A stretch of 64,000 nt of DNA, from contig NC_035161.2 of assembly GCF_001659605.2 (NCBI RefSeq), positions 42,117,956 to 42,181,955 on the forward strand, in the 5' to 3' direction. Positions 12,111-23,720 of the stretch are shown here, in pieces. The position numbers and the translations under genes are program-made. Source of the DNA: Manihot esculenta (Eukaryota > Streptophyta > Magnoliopsida > Malpighiales > Euphorbiaceae). Every line of letters starts with the position of its first letter. Position 1 is the first letter of the stretch. The notes under the pieces were generated by a model. It was not told the origin of the DNA and searched no databases. It worked only from the letters and a program-made list of their open reading frames with translations.

Positions 12111-13498
12111 ATGGCTAATCACCAAGAAAGTAACCTTAACGTCCCAAATGACCTAAGCTCTGCCCAAGAGGGGCAACAATTCTCCTTTTCTAGTCCTACG
12201 ACATTAAACAAGCAAACACCTGTTCCTCTTAATCCCTCGCCAAGTTTGGCAGGGAATACTCCCGCTGTTACCTTGTCTAACCAAGATCTTCAAAACATAG
12301 CTTTCCAGTTACAGAATATCGCCCACTGGTTGGGGCAGATAATGCAACAGAGAGGCCTCAACACCCCAGTAAATACACTCCCGGTTGTAGAGGAACCTCA
12401 GACCAATGACCCCCGACCTGCACCTGACCGTCTTCAAACCAGCAGCTGCGATACTGAAGAAAGAGGAAGAAAAGCCGGCGAAGAGGAAGGACTGGAGGCC
12501 CGAATCCATGCGAGGAGGGCGAGAGAGATGATAGAAAATGAGGAGGTGGATAACTATTCCGCCGAAATAACCGGGTGGACGGGAACTGAAGCAGAGGAGG
12601 AGGAGTACCACCTGGAGAAAAAACCCAGCCCAGAAGACGAGAAGGTGGACCAAAAGTTGAAGAAATTGAGAGAACAGCTCCTCGCCGAGCTAGGTAAGAA
12701 AGACCAAAGCCAAACCTCTTTGCCTACTTCTTCCCATTTCTCAATGTGGGTGCAGCAAGAGACTGTCCCTAAGAAGTTTATGATGCCATCAATGGCGGCT
12801 TATGATGGAACTGGTAACCCGAGGGAGCACGTCATGAACTATAAGACCTTCATGGAGTTGCAAACTCTGTCAGATGCCTTAATGTGTAAAGTATTTCCAA
12901 CGACGCTCTCGGGACCAGCGTGGGCGTGGTTCAACAGCCTTGAGGCCGGAAGTATCAGGAGTTTCGGAGACCTAGCCATTCGCTTCATCAGTCGATTCAT
13001 AGCCGGGGTGCCAGCAGAGAGGAAGACGAGCTACTTGGAGACAGTAAGGTAGAGAGAGGGTGAATCACTCAGAGAGTATGTCGCTCGTTTCAATACGGAG
13101 GCCCTGCAGATTCCCGATCTCGATGAAGGAAGGGCGGTAGAAGCAATGCAAAAGGGAACGACCTCTGCCGAGTTCTTCGGTTCCTTAAGCAGGAAGCCTT
13201 CGACATCCCTGGCCGAGCTGATGCAGAGAGCGGAGAAGTATATAAGGCAGGATGACGCCTTAGTAACAAGCCGATTTGCCAAAAGGATGACAGGAAAAGA
13301 AAAAGCCTCAGAAGAAAGGAGGCCGGAGAAACATGAAAAGAAACACGGCAAGAGACCCGAGCCGTACAAGCAGGTCTGGGAGCGAAGGGATCAAAGGCCT
13401 CCCCCTCCACGGGTCCCTGAGTCAAGATTGCCTCCCCCTTGGGTCCCTGAGAAGCCAACTCCACTAAATGCGTCCAGAGCCGAGGTGCTCATGGCTGT
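12111..13498 (+). pseudogene. Gag of Tat element A, N-terminal part (stop at 13050; split by the chromovirus)
   Basis: An ATG at 12111 opens a frame with an acidic, low-complexity N-terminal 200 residues followed by a retrotransposon gag domain at about 12790-13250 (FMMPSMAAYDGTGNP through the REYVARFN region). A TAG at 13050-13052 interrupts the frame, but the same frame remains open beyond it to 13498, so this is a single nonsense change. The chromovirus then interrupts codons at 13494-13498 (GCTGT). The frame resumes at 23300 when one copy of the duplication is ignored. Confidence 0.88.
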
Positions 13499-15774
13499 TG
13501 TAATACCCGGCTAGAGTCCGGCACCGGAATTCCTGTTGTTTGATGGAATCCGGGGTGTCGGAATTCTAACAAGGGTAGGATTTCTGTTTTTACTAGGTGT
13601 TATGATGTGTTTAAATGTTTTAAGGATAGGGGAAGTGAGTTTTGAGTTGAAATGACCTAAGGCAGTTGAGCCAAGTTCGGCCGCCGAAAGTAAGTTCGGC
13701 CGCCGAAGGTGTTCGGCTTCCGAAGGTGAGTTCGGCCCCCGAACGATTGCATGGTCTTGCATGTGATTGGGCAGCCGACGATGAGGTGGCTGGTGAGCTG
13801 AGTCATGGTTTTTGACAAGTGTTGGCCTCAGATTCTTGCCATGGAATGGCCACGTCTCTATGACTCACCTGTACATGTTTTGGGTGATCATACAGAAGCT
13901 GGAGGTGCTTGCAAAAGTGTTGAGAGTTGAGAGAAACTAAAGTTACGTTTTTGAGATTTTGAGAAAGGTTGAGAGTGTAAGAGGAGGTGATCCGTTTTCC
14001 CTTGTTCAGAGTGTGTAGCTTCTTACTACAGGAGGTACGTGATGTTCTTGAATATGTTTTCCGAAGGGTTTAGGGGGATTTGTGGAAGGAGGTGCATGTT
14101 TAGGTTCTTAATGATAGGTTTGATGAGTTATGCATGTATACATGTTTATGTGTTATGTTTGATTTGTTGTTTGGGGTTATTAGATAGTTTTGGACCCCTG
14201 TGATCATATACATGAGTATATGTATGTTGAGGAGGTGACGTTTGCATGGGTTGAGAAGTTGAAGGAAAGAAGGAGGTGGTTTGCCGTCGGAACTGAGTTC
14301 TGGATGAACTCAGGTTCGGCAGCCGAAGGTTCATTCGGCCGCCGAACCTCTTGCATGGTGGCTTCGGCTGCCATAGCTTGCCCCCGCGAACTTGTGCATG
14401 TTCGGCTCTGTTTGGGGGATTCGGCCGCCGAAGGTGCCGCCGAAGGTTAGAGACTTTCGTCTCTGGAGTGCCTTGTGGCCTCCGAAACTTGCCCCCGAAA
14501 GGGTTCGGCCGCCGAACATAGAGATTCGGCCGCCGAAGGTGCTTGAGTTTCGTCTCTGGAGAGGACATTCGGCCGCCGAACCTGCCGCCGAAAGTGTTCT
14601 GTCCAGCTTTCTTTTGCTTGCTTTGCATGACTATTAGAGTGAGTGTAAGGGGATTCTTGGAGAGTTTAATAGAGTTGGTCATAAGCTTGTTTGGTCCCTC
14701 AGTTGAGTCTTTATGTGCTTATACAGACCAGAGGAACCAGAGAGAGCAGCAGTGAGTACTGCTCCAGAGATTCAGAACCTGCAGAGTCAGTCAGTCCAGT
14801 TAGCCCGAGGTGAGTGGAACTAAACTTATAACTTTTAATTGAACCACAAACTGCTTTTAGCATATCTCATGCATCATGTTTATGCCATAGGTTGATTTCA
14901 TTAGTATTCACGAATATGTTGCATTGCATTGTTCTTTGATGATGTGAGTAAATGCTGAATGATCCAATAGTCACAGACAGGAAGACCAGGAGCCTTTGAC
15001 TACGCCCTGGCACGTATAGCAAAGACCAGGAGCCTTTGACTACGCCCTGGCAGGTATATAGCAAAGTCCAGGAGCCTTTGACTACGCCCTGGCAATGGTA
15101 AGTTTACAGGTGTTATATACACATATACATATATGACAGGAAGACCAGGTGCTCGATTCTACGCCCTGGCACAGAGTTACTGGGACTATGTGGTGACAGG
15201 TTTACTCTTGATGTGGCTTGTCTGTGATATGATGCATTCCATGAGATCATATTTTACTGAGATGTTTTACTGTTCTACTCACTGGGCTATAGAGCTCATC
15301 CCACTCCCTTAACCCCAGTTTTGCAGGTTCAGTATTCAGTGTACAGTGTACAGGGACAGTCCAGCAGAGTACAGGAAAAGTAAAGAGATCTGTAATAGCG
15401 TAGAGTGGACATGTAAAAGTAAAGAGATGTAATAGTTGTTGCTAGATCTAGTGATGTATGTTTTGTACATGATCTGTATATGTATATATGTTTTCTTGTA
15501 TGTGAAAACCAGGCTTAACAGGTATGAGTTAACCCATCTAGAGCAAGCTCTAGTCAGGGATACAGAGTACAGAGTACATGAGTACAGAGTACAGAGATAG
15601 TGCATGCACAGGTTAAGCCTTGGTCAGAAAAGAGTTTTATTTTCACAGAAAATGTATGATCATGTATGATATTTACAGGGACACAGAGAGTATAGCAGGC
15701 TTGCTACGGGTTCTGGCGGCCTTAAGCCGACCTGAATCCTAGCGCCGGTGACGGTCCTTTTTGGGGTCGTTACA
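13499..15774 (+). repeat. 5' LTR of the chromovirus
   Basis: A 2276-bp LTR. It contains seven copies of the 13-bp inverted motif TTCGGCCGCCGAA (starts 13676, 13695, 14334, 14420, 14504, 14525, 14568), a block of four related repeats at 14984-15171 (core CCTTTGACTACGCCCTGGCA in three of them, a variant in the fourth), and a TACAGAG-rich patch at about 15560-15596. Open frames here are LTR sequence, not genes. Confidence 0.97.
14984..15171 (+). repeat. Internal repeat block in the chromovirus LTR
   Basis: Related units begin at 14984, 15024, 15066 and 15143. The first three share AGGAGCCTTTGACTACGCCC and the fourth is a diverged version with GTGCTCGATTC in the middle. The same block recurs at 22504-22691 in the 3' LTR. 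The solo LTR at 40516-42652 has one unit fewer (two standard plus one variant). Confidence 0.9.
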
Positions 15775-15777
15775 GAT

Positions 15778-15789
15778 TGGTATCAGAGC
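15778..15789 (+). promoter_or_regulatory. Chromovirus primer-binding site
   Basis: TGGTATCAGAGC, three bases after the 5' LTR. It is complementary to the 3' end of plant initiator methionine tRNA, as in most plant chromoviruses. Confidence 0.92.
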
Positions 15790-15994
15790 CCTAGGTTCAC
15801 ATGATCGGACCTATAGAGACAGTGTTGGGCTCAGACAGGTTAGAAGTGGTCAAGCACAATAGGAAATCATGTCCACTAGGATAGGGTCTTGAGTCCTATC
15901 TGTTATGCTATGCCATGAGTGGTGTATATTTATGATTGATATGTGATGTTTATGTGCTAAGTGGTATGTTATATGTTGTGTTTCCAGAGTAAAG

Positions 15995-18900
15995 ATGCGA
16001 GGAACTCGTCGATCAGCTCGATTGACTGGAGTCCCACCAGAGAATGAGAGACCAGCTGCTCGTCCTCCTGCATTGCCAAGGGCAAGGTCTCAAAGATCTA
16101 GCAGGGAAGGCATGTCAATAGACCCTAGAAGGTCTGTCGACGAGAGCAGAAGAGGAACAGTTAGGGGAGGAAGATCAGAGGAAAGGAGGGAAGCTATGGA
16201 GATTGATCCGTCTAGAGATGATAGCATGGGTATAGGCAGTTTTGAGGAAGGTATGGGAGAATCACAGGGTGGTGCTCAGGCCTCAGATTTTGGCTATCCA
16301 TCCTTGTTTCAGGAGCCAGAGTATCCGATGGAGGGGATGTCGGAGTACTCTCGATTTGACCCATATCCTACATACATGCCATATATGCCATATCCTCACT
16401 ATTACCCATCATATCCACCATATCCTATGTATCCATCTTCCCCTATACATCCAAGTGCAGCACACCTAGAGCCAAATGAACCAAATGAACCAGTACTACC
16501 ACCAGAACCAGTAGCCCCTGTTGTTGACAGACATGAACCTAGCTCATCTGGAGGTAAAGTTCAAATGACGGAGTACTTGAAATTGGATGCTCCTAAATAC
16601 AACACAGGAGATGATCCATTTGATTACCTCAGAGCAGTTAGGATGATCACCGGTGAGTTGGGAGCAGATGATAGGAGAGCCATTGAGATGGCAGGTTTCA
16701 CAATAAAATGCAGAAAAGCCAGAGAATGGTTTAAGAATTATGTGGAGCCGAGAATGGACAGTATGTCATGGGGAGAGTTCGCCAATGAGTTTGCAGGGTG
16801 GGCTTTTCCTGACAGTTCGAGGGAGATGAAAGTAATTGAATTTGAACAGTTGAGACAGACAGATGAGATGAGTGTTGATGAATTCACAGATAAGTTCCTG
16901 GATCTGCTTCAGTACGTGGGTCAAGCCTATGATACTGATCAGAAGAAAGCAAGAAGATATACCATGAGACTTCATCCCAGGTATTCTTCTTTGATCCTTC
17001 CAGCTGAGAAGGAGAGTTTTCATTCTATTATAGATGCAGCCAGGAAAATGGAAGCTAGTGCCAATATGCAGAAACAGTCAAGGGCACAAGCTTCGGGTGC
17101 TAAGGCCCCCAGTTCAGGTTCAACAAGCGGTAAGAGATGGGATAGAGCGAGAGGAACAAGGAAAGGGTTCTGGAGTAAAGTCAAGTCAGGTCTGGGAATA
17201 GGTAGTGGCTCAAGCTCTGGCACAGCTCCAGTCTGCAGACGATGCGGAAAACCACATGGAGGAGTTTGTCGGTTGGGATCTACAGCTTGTTTTCGATGTG
17301 GACAGGAAGGGCATATTGCTCGGGATTGTCCGCAGATGACTTTTGTACCATCCCAGCAGATGAGTTCAGGCAGTGTGGTACAGCCAGTTGTACGGCCAGC
17401 AGCTCCAGTCATGCCTCAGACTAGTGGCAGAGGCAGAGGTAGAGGGGTAGCCTCTACTTCAGCAGCAGGTTCCCGAGGTGGAAATCCGGTAGCCCCAGCA
17501 CGGATTTTCACAGTGACACAGGAGGAGGCTAACACGTCGAACACAGTGGTGTCAGGTAATCTCAGCATTGGGTGTTCAGATGTGTATGCTTTGATGGACC
17601 CCGGTGCTTCTCATTCCTTTATTGCTTCGAGAGCCATAGAGCGATTGGGTTTGATCAGTTCTGAGTTAGAGTATCCTCTCTGGGTCAGTGGACCTAGATG
17701 TGACCCATCAGTGGCAGTGTCGGTCTGTCGTTTCAGTCCAGTGTTTATAGAGGGTAGATACCTTCCAGCTGACCTTGTGGTTCTAGATTTGACAGATTTT
17801 GATGTCATTCTAGGGATGGATTGGCTATCTGCATATAGTGCTACGTTGGACTGTCGAGAGAAGCTAGTGAGTCTCAGAGACCAGGATGGGTCAGAGTGTG
17901 TCTTCAGAGGAGACAGGAGAGGTACACCCAGAGGTATGATTTCAGCCCTTCAGGCTCGTCGTTTGCTTAGGAGGGGTTGTCAGGGGTTTCTAGCTCATGT
18001 GAGAGAGCTAGACAGTCAGGTGAGGGAACCAGCCACAGTACCAGTAGTTCGAGAGTTTCTTGATGTATTCCCAGATGATTTGCCAGGACTACCACCTGAT
18101 AGGGAGATAGGGTTTGAAATTGAATTACTGCCAGGTACTAGACCTATCTCTATTCCTCCCTACAGGATGGCGCCAGCTGAGTTAATAGAGTTGAAAGAAC
18201 AGTTGCAGGACTTAGTAGATAAGGGTTTCATCCGCCCTAGTACCTCACCTTGGGGTGCTCCAGTGCTCTTTGTCAGAAAGAAGGATGGATCCCTCAGACT
18301 TTGTATCGACTACAGACAGTTGAACAAGGTCACTATCAAGAATAGGTATCCTTTACCACGGATTGATGATCTATTTGACCAGCTAGCTGGAGCAGGTTGT
18401 TTCTCGAAAATAGATCTGAGATCTGGGTATCATCAGTTGAGAGTCAGAGAGGCAGATGTGCCTACGACAGCTTTCCGGACCAGATATGGGCATTATGAGT
18501 TCTTAGTGATGCCGTTCGGGTTGACTAACGCCCCTGCAGCATTTATGGATCTCATGAACAGGGTATTCAGTGAGTTTCTGGATCACTTTGTCATTGTGTT
18601 TATCGATGATATCTTAGTGTATTCCAGAGATGCAGAGGAGCATGCCCAGCATCTGAGGCTCGTTTTGCAGACACTGAGAGAGCATGGGTTATATGCTAAG
18701 TTCTCGAAGTGTGAGTTTTGGTTGCGGAGCATTGCCTTCTTGGGACATGTGGTATCAGTAGAGGGTATTGAGGTAGACCCCAAGAAGATAGAGGCTGTAG
18801 CTAACTGGCCCAGACCCACTACAGTGACTGAGATTAAAAGCTTTCTGGGACTGGCAGGTTACTACAGGAGGTTCGTTCAGAACTTCTCAAAGATAGCAGC

Positions 18901-20941
18901 TCCTATGACCCAATTGACTCAGAAGAACCAGCAGTTTATCTGGTCAGACCAGTGTGAAGAGAGCTTTGAGGAGCTCAAGCGGAGATTGACAACAGCACCA
19001 GTGTTAGCTCTGCCTGTCAGTAATGAAGAGTTCACAGTATTCTGTGATGCATCTCGAGTGGGATTGGGTTGTGTATTGATGCAGAGTGATAGAGTACTAG
19101 CTTATGCTTCTAGACAGTTGAAGAAGCACGAGTTGAATTACCCTACCCATGACCTAGAGATGGCAGCAGTTATCTTTGCACTTAAGATGTGGCGGCATTA
19201 CCTCTATGGGGTTAAATGCGAGATCTTCACCGATCACAAGAGTTTACAGTACATCTTAAGTCAAAGAGAGCTGAATTTGAGGCAGAGAAGGTGGGTCGAA
19301 TTGCTCAGTGATTATGATTGTAAAATCCAGTATCATCCGGGTAAGGCGAATGTTGTCGCAGACGCCCTAAGCCGGAAATCACTAGGCAGTGTATCCCATA
19401 TAGCAATAGAGCGGAGACCAGTTGTGATGGAGCTTTATAAGCTCTTTGATGAGGGATTACAGCTAGAGTTGTCTGGTACAGGTGCGTTGATAGCACAGAT
19501 GAGAGTGACACCTGTGTTTCTGGAGCAGATAGCTCAGAGACAGCATGAGGACCCTGAGTTGATGAAAATTGCCAGGACTGTTCAGTCAGGCAACAATGCA
19601 GAGTTCAGATTTGACAGCAAAGGGATCCTTCGCTATGGGAGTCGACTTTGTGTACCAGATAGTGGCAGTGTGAAGGAAGACATTATGAGGGAAGCTCATA
19701 ATGCGAGGTACAGTGTTCACCCAGGAGCCACCAAGATGTATCAGGATCTGAAAAGGGTCTATTGGTGGCCAGCCATGAAGAAAGAAGTGGCGCAAGTCGT
19801 GACAGCCTGTGAGGTTTGTCAGAGGGTGAAATTAGAGCATCAGAAACCAGCAGGAATGCTTAACCCATTACCGATTCCAGAATGGAAATGGGAGAACATA
19901 GCCATGGATTTTGTAGTGGGTTTACCAGTAGCGTCCAACAGGATAGACGCGATATGGGTGATTGTGGACAGACTCACGAAATCTGCTCATTTTCTTCCAG
20001 TACGGAGTAACTATTCTGTGGATAAGTTGGCACAGGTCTATCTGGATGAGATAGTGAGGTTACATGGAGTTCCAGTGTCTATAGTGTCAGACAGAGGACC
20101 TCAGTTTACTTCTCGCTTTTGGCGGAGTCTGCAAAGTGCGATGGGCACGAGATTAGAGTTTAGTACTGCTTTCCACCCACAGACTGATGGACAGTCAGAA
20201 AGGACCATCCAGACCATAGAAGATATGCTTCGCCTATGTGTGTTAGACTTTGGCGGTTCTTGGAGGCAGCATCTACCGTTGGTGGAGTTTGCCTACAATA
20301 ACAGTCATCATGCTAGCATTGGGATGGCCCCTTATGAAGCATTATATGGGAGGAAGTGCAGATCACCTGTTTGCTGGGAAGAGGTAGGAGAGAAGGCTCT
20401 TGCAGGGCCAGAGTTAGTAGACATTACCAGTAGAATGGTGCCCATGATCAGAGAGAGAATCAAAACAGCTCAGAGTAGACAGAAAAGTTATGCAGACGTT
20501 CGCAGAAAGCAGTTAGAGTTTCAGGAGGGTAATTGGGTATTGCTGAAAGTGTCTCCAATGAAAGGAGTGGTTCGTTTTGGGAAGAAGGGTAAATTAGCTC
20601 CACGGTACATTGGACCCTTTGAGGTGTTGCAGAGGATCGGAAATGTGTCGTATAAGCTGGATTTACCTGCTTCTATGGAGAGAATTCACCCGGTATTTCA
20701 TGTTTCTATGCTACGACAGTTTGTGTCAGATCCGAATCAGGTTCTGAGTGAGCCTGAGGTGGAGATTCATACGGATCTCACCTATATAGAGCAGCCAGTG
20801 CGGATTCTGGACACGCAGATCAGACAGCTAAGGAACAAGGAGATTCCGATGGTGAAAGTGTTATGGAACCACCATAATCTAGAAGAATGCACCTGGGAGA
20901 CGCGGGAGTCTATGCTCCAGCAGTATCCATATTTATTTTGA
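15995..20941 (+). CDS. Chromovirus Gag-Pol polyprotein (1648 aa, intact)
   Basis: A single open frame encodes the structural and replication proteins of the retrotransposon. Approximate residue positions are: Pro/Tyr-rich N-terminus to 180; gag domain 190-345; CCHC zinc knuckle [14 protein letters not shown] near 432; aspartic protease DPGASHSF near 534; reverse transcriptase 690-900 with catalytic FIDDIL near 868; RNase H near 1015 (FCDAS); integrase with an HHCC zinc module near 1240 and DFVVGLP/SDRGPQF core near 1300-1370; and a C-terminal chromodomain-like segment at about 1595-1645. The chromodomain and motif style place it in the Del/Tekay group. No stops or frameshifts are visible, so it may be autonomous. 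It sits 220 bp after the 5' LTR and ends about 80 bp before the 3' LTR. Confidence 0.97.
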   Translation: MRGTRRSARLTGVPPENERPAARPPALPRARSQRSSREGMSIDPRRSVDESRRGTVRGGRSEERREAMEIDPSRDDSMGIGSFEEGMGESQGGAQASDFGYPSLFQEPEYPMEGMSEYSRFDPYPTYMPYMPYPHYYPSYPPYPMYPSSPIHPSAAHLEPNEPNEPVLPPEPVAPVVDRHEPSSSGGKVQMTEYLKLDAPKYNTGDDPFDYLRAVRMITGELGADDRRAIEMAGFTIKCRKAREWFKNYVEPRMDSMSWGEFANEFAGWAFPDSSREMKVIEFEQLRQTDEMSVDEFTDKFLDLLQYVGQAYDTDQKKARRYTMRLHPRYSSLILPAEKESFHSIIDAARKMEASANMQKQSRAQASGAKAPSSGSTSGKRWDRARGTRKGFWSKVKSGLGIGSGSSSGTAPVCRRCGKPHGGVCRLGSTACFRCGQEGHIARDCPQMTFVPSQQMSSGSVVQPVVRPAAPVMPQTSGRGRGRGVASTSAAGSRGGNPVAPARIFTVTQEEANTSNTVVSGNLSIGCSDVYALMDPGASHSFIASRAIERLGLISSELEYPLWVSGPRCDPSVAVSVCRFSPVFIEGRYLPADLVVLDLTDFDVILGMDWLSAYSATLDCREKLVSLRDQDGSECVFRGDRRGTPRGMISALQARRLLRRGCQGFLAHVRELDSQVREPATVPVVREFLDVFPDDLPGLPPDREIGFEIELLPGTRPISIPPYRMAPAELIELKEQLQDLVDKGFIRPSTSPWGAPVLFVRKKDGSLRLCIDYRQLNKVTIKNRYPLPRIDDLFDQLAGAGCFSKIDLRSGYHQLRVREADVPTTAFRTRYGHYEFLVMPFGLTNAPAAFMDLMNRVFSEFLDHFVIVFIDDILVYSRDAEEHAQHLRLVLQTLREHGLYAKFSKCEFWLRSIAFLGHVVSVEGIEVDPKKIEAVANWPRPTTVTEIKSFLGLAGYYRRFVQNFSKIAAPMTQLTQKNQQFIWSDQCEESFEELKRRLTTAPVLALPVSNEEFTVFCDASRVGLGCVLMQSDRVLAYASRQLKKHELNYPTHDLEMAAVIFALKMWRHYLYGVKCEIFTDHKSLQYILSQRELNLRQRRWVELLSDYDCKIQYHPGKANVVADALSRKSLGSVSHIAIERRPVVMELYKLFDEGLQLELSGTGALIAQMRVTPVFLEQIAQRQHEDPELMKIARTVQSGNNAEFRFDSKGILRYGSRLCVPDSGSVKEDIMREAHNARYSVHPGATKMYQDLKRVYWWPAMKKEVAQVVTACEVCQRVKLEHQKPAGMLNPLPIPEWKWENIAMDFVVGLPVASNRIDAIWVIVDRLTKSAHFLPVRSNYSVDKLAQVYLDEIVRLHGVPVSIVSDRGPQFTSRFWRSLQSAMGTRLEFSTAFHPQTDGQSERTIQTIEDMLRLCVLDFGGSWRQHLPLVEFAYNNSHHASIGMAPYEALYGRKCRSPVCWEEVGEKALAGPELVDITSRMVPMIRERIKTAQSRQKSYADVRRKQLEFQEGNWVLLKVSPMKGVVRFGKKGKLAPRYIGPFEVLQRIGNVSYKLDLPASMERIHPVFHVSMLRQFVSDPNQVLSEPEVEIHTDLTYIEQPVRILDTQIRQLRNKEIPMVKVLWNHHNLEECTWETRESMLQQYPYLF

Positions 20942-21005
20942 GGTTAGTATCCTCCTTGTGTTTTTATTTTGTATGTTTTAGGAACATCCGAGGACGAATG
21001 TTCTT

Positions 21006-21018
21006 AAGGAGGGGAGAA
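21006..21018 (+). promoter_or_regulatory. Chromovirus polypurine tract
   Basis: AAGGAGGGGAGAA directly abuts the 3' LTR at 21019. This is the plus-strand priming site. Confidence 0.9.
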
Positions 21019-23294
21019 TGTAATACCCGGCTAGAGTCCGGCACCGGAATTCCTGTTGTTTGATGGAATCCGGGGTGTCGGAATTCTAACAAGGGTAGGA
21101 TTTCTGTTTTTACTAGGTGTTATGATGTGTTTAAATGTTTTAAGGATAGGGGAAGTGAGTTTTGAGTTGAAATGACCTAAGGCAGTTGAGCCAAGTTCGG
21201 CCGCCGAAAGTAAGTTCGGCCGCCGAAGGTGTTCGGCTTCCGAAGGTGAGTTCGGCCCCCGAACGATTGCATGGTCTTGCATGTGATTGGGCAGCCGACG
21301 ATGAGGTGGCTGGTGAGCTGAGTCATGGTTTTTGACAAGTGTTGGCCTCAGATTCTTGCCATGGAATGGCCACGTCTCTATGACTCACCTGTACATGTTT
21401 TGGGTGATCATACAGAAGCTGGAGGTGCTTGCAAAAGTGTTGAGAGTTGAGAGAAACTAAAGTTACGTTTTTGAGATTTTGAGAAAGGTTGAGAGTGTAA
21501 GAGGAGGTGATCCGTTTTCCCTTGTTCAGAGTGTGTAGCTTCTTACTACAGGAGGTACGTGATGTTCTTGAATATGTTTTCCGAAGGGTTTAGGGGGATT
21601 TGTGGAAGGAGATGCATGTTTAGGTTCTTAATGATAGGTTTGATGAGTTATGCATGTATACATGTTTATGTGTTATGTTTGATTTGTTGTTTGGGGTTAT
21701 TAGATAGTTTTGGACCCCTGTGATCATATACATGAGTATATGTATGTTGAGGAGGTGACGTTTGCATGGGTTGAGAAGTTGAAGGAAAGAAGGAGGTGGT
21801 TTGCCGTCGGAACTGAGTTCTGGATGAACTCAGGTTCGGCAGCCGAAGGTTCATTCGGCCGCCGAACCTCTTGCATGGTGGCTTCGGCTGCCATAGCTTG
21901 CCCCCGCGAACTTGTGCATGTTCGGCTCTGTTTGGGGGATTCGGCCGCCGAAGGTGCCGCCGAAGGTTAGAGACTTTCGTCTCTGGAGTGCCTTGTGGCC
22001 TCCGAAACTTGCCCCCGAAAGGGTTCGGCCGCCGAACATAGAGATTCGGCCGCCGAAGGTGCTTGAGTTTCGTCTCTGGAGAGGACATTCGGCCGCCGAA
22101 CCTGCCGCCGAAAGTGTTCTGTCCAGCTTTCTTTTGCTTGCTTTGCATGACTATTAGAGTGAGTGTAAGGGGATTCTTGGAGAGTTTAATAGAGTTGGTC
22201 ATAAGCTTGTTTGGTCCCTCAGTTGAGTCTTTATGTGCTTATACAGACCAGAGGAACCAGAGAGAGCAGCAGTGAGTACTGCTCCAGAGATTCAGAACCT
22301 GCAGAGTCAGTCAGTCCAGTTAGCCCGAGGTGAGTGGAACTAAACTTATAACTTTTAATTGAACCACAAACTGCTTTTAGCATATCTCATGCATCATGTT
22401 TATGCCATAGGTTGATTTCATTAGTATTCACGAATATGTTGCATTGCATTGTTCTTTGATGATGTGAGTAAATGCTGAATGATCCAATAGTCACAGACAG
22501 GAAGACCAGGAGCCTTTGACTACGCCCTGGCACGTATAGCAAAGACCAGGAGCCTTTGACTACGCCCTGGCAGGTATATAGCAAAGTCCAGGAGCCTTTG
22601 ACTACGCCCTGGCAATGGTAAGTTTACAGGTGTTATATACACATATACATATATGACAGGAAGACCAGGTGCTCGATTCTACGCCCTGGCACAGAGTTAC
22701 TGGGACTATGTGGTGACAGGTTTACTCTTGATGTGGCTTGTCTGTGATATGATGCATTCCATGAGATCATATTTTACTGAGATGTTTTACTGTTCTACTC
22801 ACTGGGCTATAGAGCTCATCCCACTCCCTTAACCCCAGTTTTGCAGGTTCAGTATTCAGTGTACAGTGTACAGGGACAGTCCAGCAGAGTACAGGAAAAG
22901 TAAAGAGATCTGTAATAGCGTAGAGTGGACATGTAAAAGTAAAGAGATGTAATAGTTGTTGCTAGATCTAGTGATGTATGTTTTGTACATGATCTGTATA
23001 TGTATATATGTTTTCTTGTATGTGAAAACCAGGCTTAACAGGTATGAGTTAACCCATCTAGAGCAAGCTCTAGTCAGGGATACAGAGTACAGAGTACATG
23101 AGTACAGAGTACAGAGATAGTGCATGCACAGGTTAAGCCTTGGTCAGAAAAGAGTTTTATTTTCACAGAAAATGTATGATCATGTATGATATTTACAGGG
23201 ACACAGAGAGTATAGCAGGCTTGCTACGGGTTCTGGCGGCCTTAAGCCGACCTGAATCCTAGCGCCGGTGACGGTCCTTTTTGGGGTCGTTACA
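21019..23294 (+). repeat. 3' LTR of the chromovirus
   Basis: 2276 bp, at an exact offset of 7520 from the 5' LTR. Apart from one substitution (A21612) I saw no difference. It ends GTTACA before the GCTGT duplication. Confidence 0.97.
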
Positions 23295-23299
23295 GCTGT

Positions 23300-23720
23300 C
23301 CAAGATAAGGAATTCCTCCAGTGGCCCAAACCTATGAAGTCGGAAGCAGACCAACAGAATCCTGACAAATATTGTCAGTATCATCGGACGCATGGCCACG
23401 ATACCAACAATTGCTTCCAGTTGATAGCAGAGATCGAGAGGTTAATAAAGAGGGGGCACCTCAAGAACTTTATAAAGAAATCAGAGGGACAAAGGTCTCA
23501 ATCCAGTCCGGCGGTTCAGGTGCCGAGGAGAACAGGAACGGGACCAGTGAACGATGGATCCAGTGGGACCATCAACATGATTGTTGGAGGAACGGGAGGA
23601 CGGATGGGCCGCCGAGGGAAGAAGAGAAATCGGGAAGGAGAGACCAGCAGCACCGAGGTCATGCAGATCGTTGACCACTCTCCCATGACCATCACCTTCT
23701 CTTCAGAAGATGCCCCATGA
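23300..23720 (+). pseudogene. Gag of Tat element A, C-terminal part
   Basis: This continues the gag frame of 12111-13498 after the chromovirus. It encodes a zinc-knuckle-like segment (CQYHRTHGHDTNNC, about 23373-23414) and a basic linker, ending at TGA 23718-23720. The pol ATG at 23710 overlaps the gag end by 11 nt in another frame. In relatives gag and pol are usually one frame or joined by recoding. This could be a real recoding site or a later indel. Confidence 0.85.

Larger units (their letters stand above)
13494..23299 (+). mobile_element. Full-length Ty3-gypsy chromovirus (Del/Tekay-like) nested in Tat gag
   Basis: A 9796-bp element (13499-23294) with two 2276-bp LTRs, termini TGTAATACC...GTTACA, and a perfect GCTGT target duplication (13494-13498, 23295-23299). 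A methionine-tRNA-type primer-binding site lies at 15778-15789, a single uninterrupted gag-pol ORF at 15995-20941, and a polypurine tract at 21006-21018. The two LTRs have exactly the same length, and the only difference I found is G14092 versus A21612. It is therefore a very recent and structurally complete insertion. Confidence 0.97.

Noticed and set aside
14984..15171. Spaced direct repeats resembling a CRISPR array
   Set aside because: Only four imperfect units with near-identical spacers, inside a plant retrotransposon LTR and repeated in the other LTR. No cas-like genes.
13511..15605. Several ORFs of 60-178 codons inside the chromovirus LTRs
   Set aside because: They are repeated identically in the second LTR, lie in non-coding LTR sequence, and arise from the TTCGGCCGCCGAA motif clusters.
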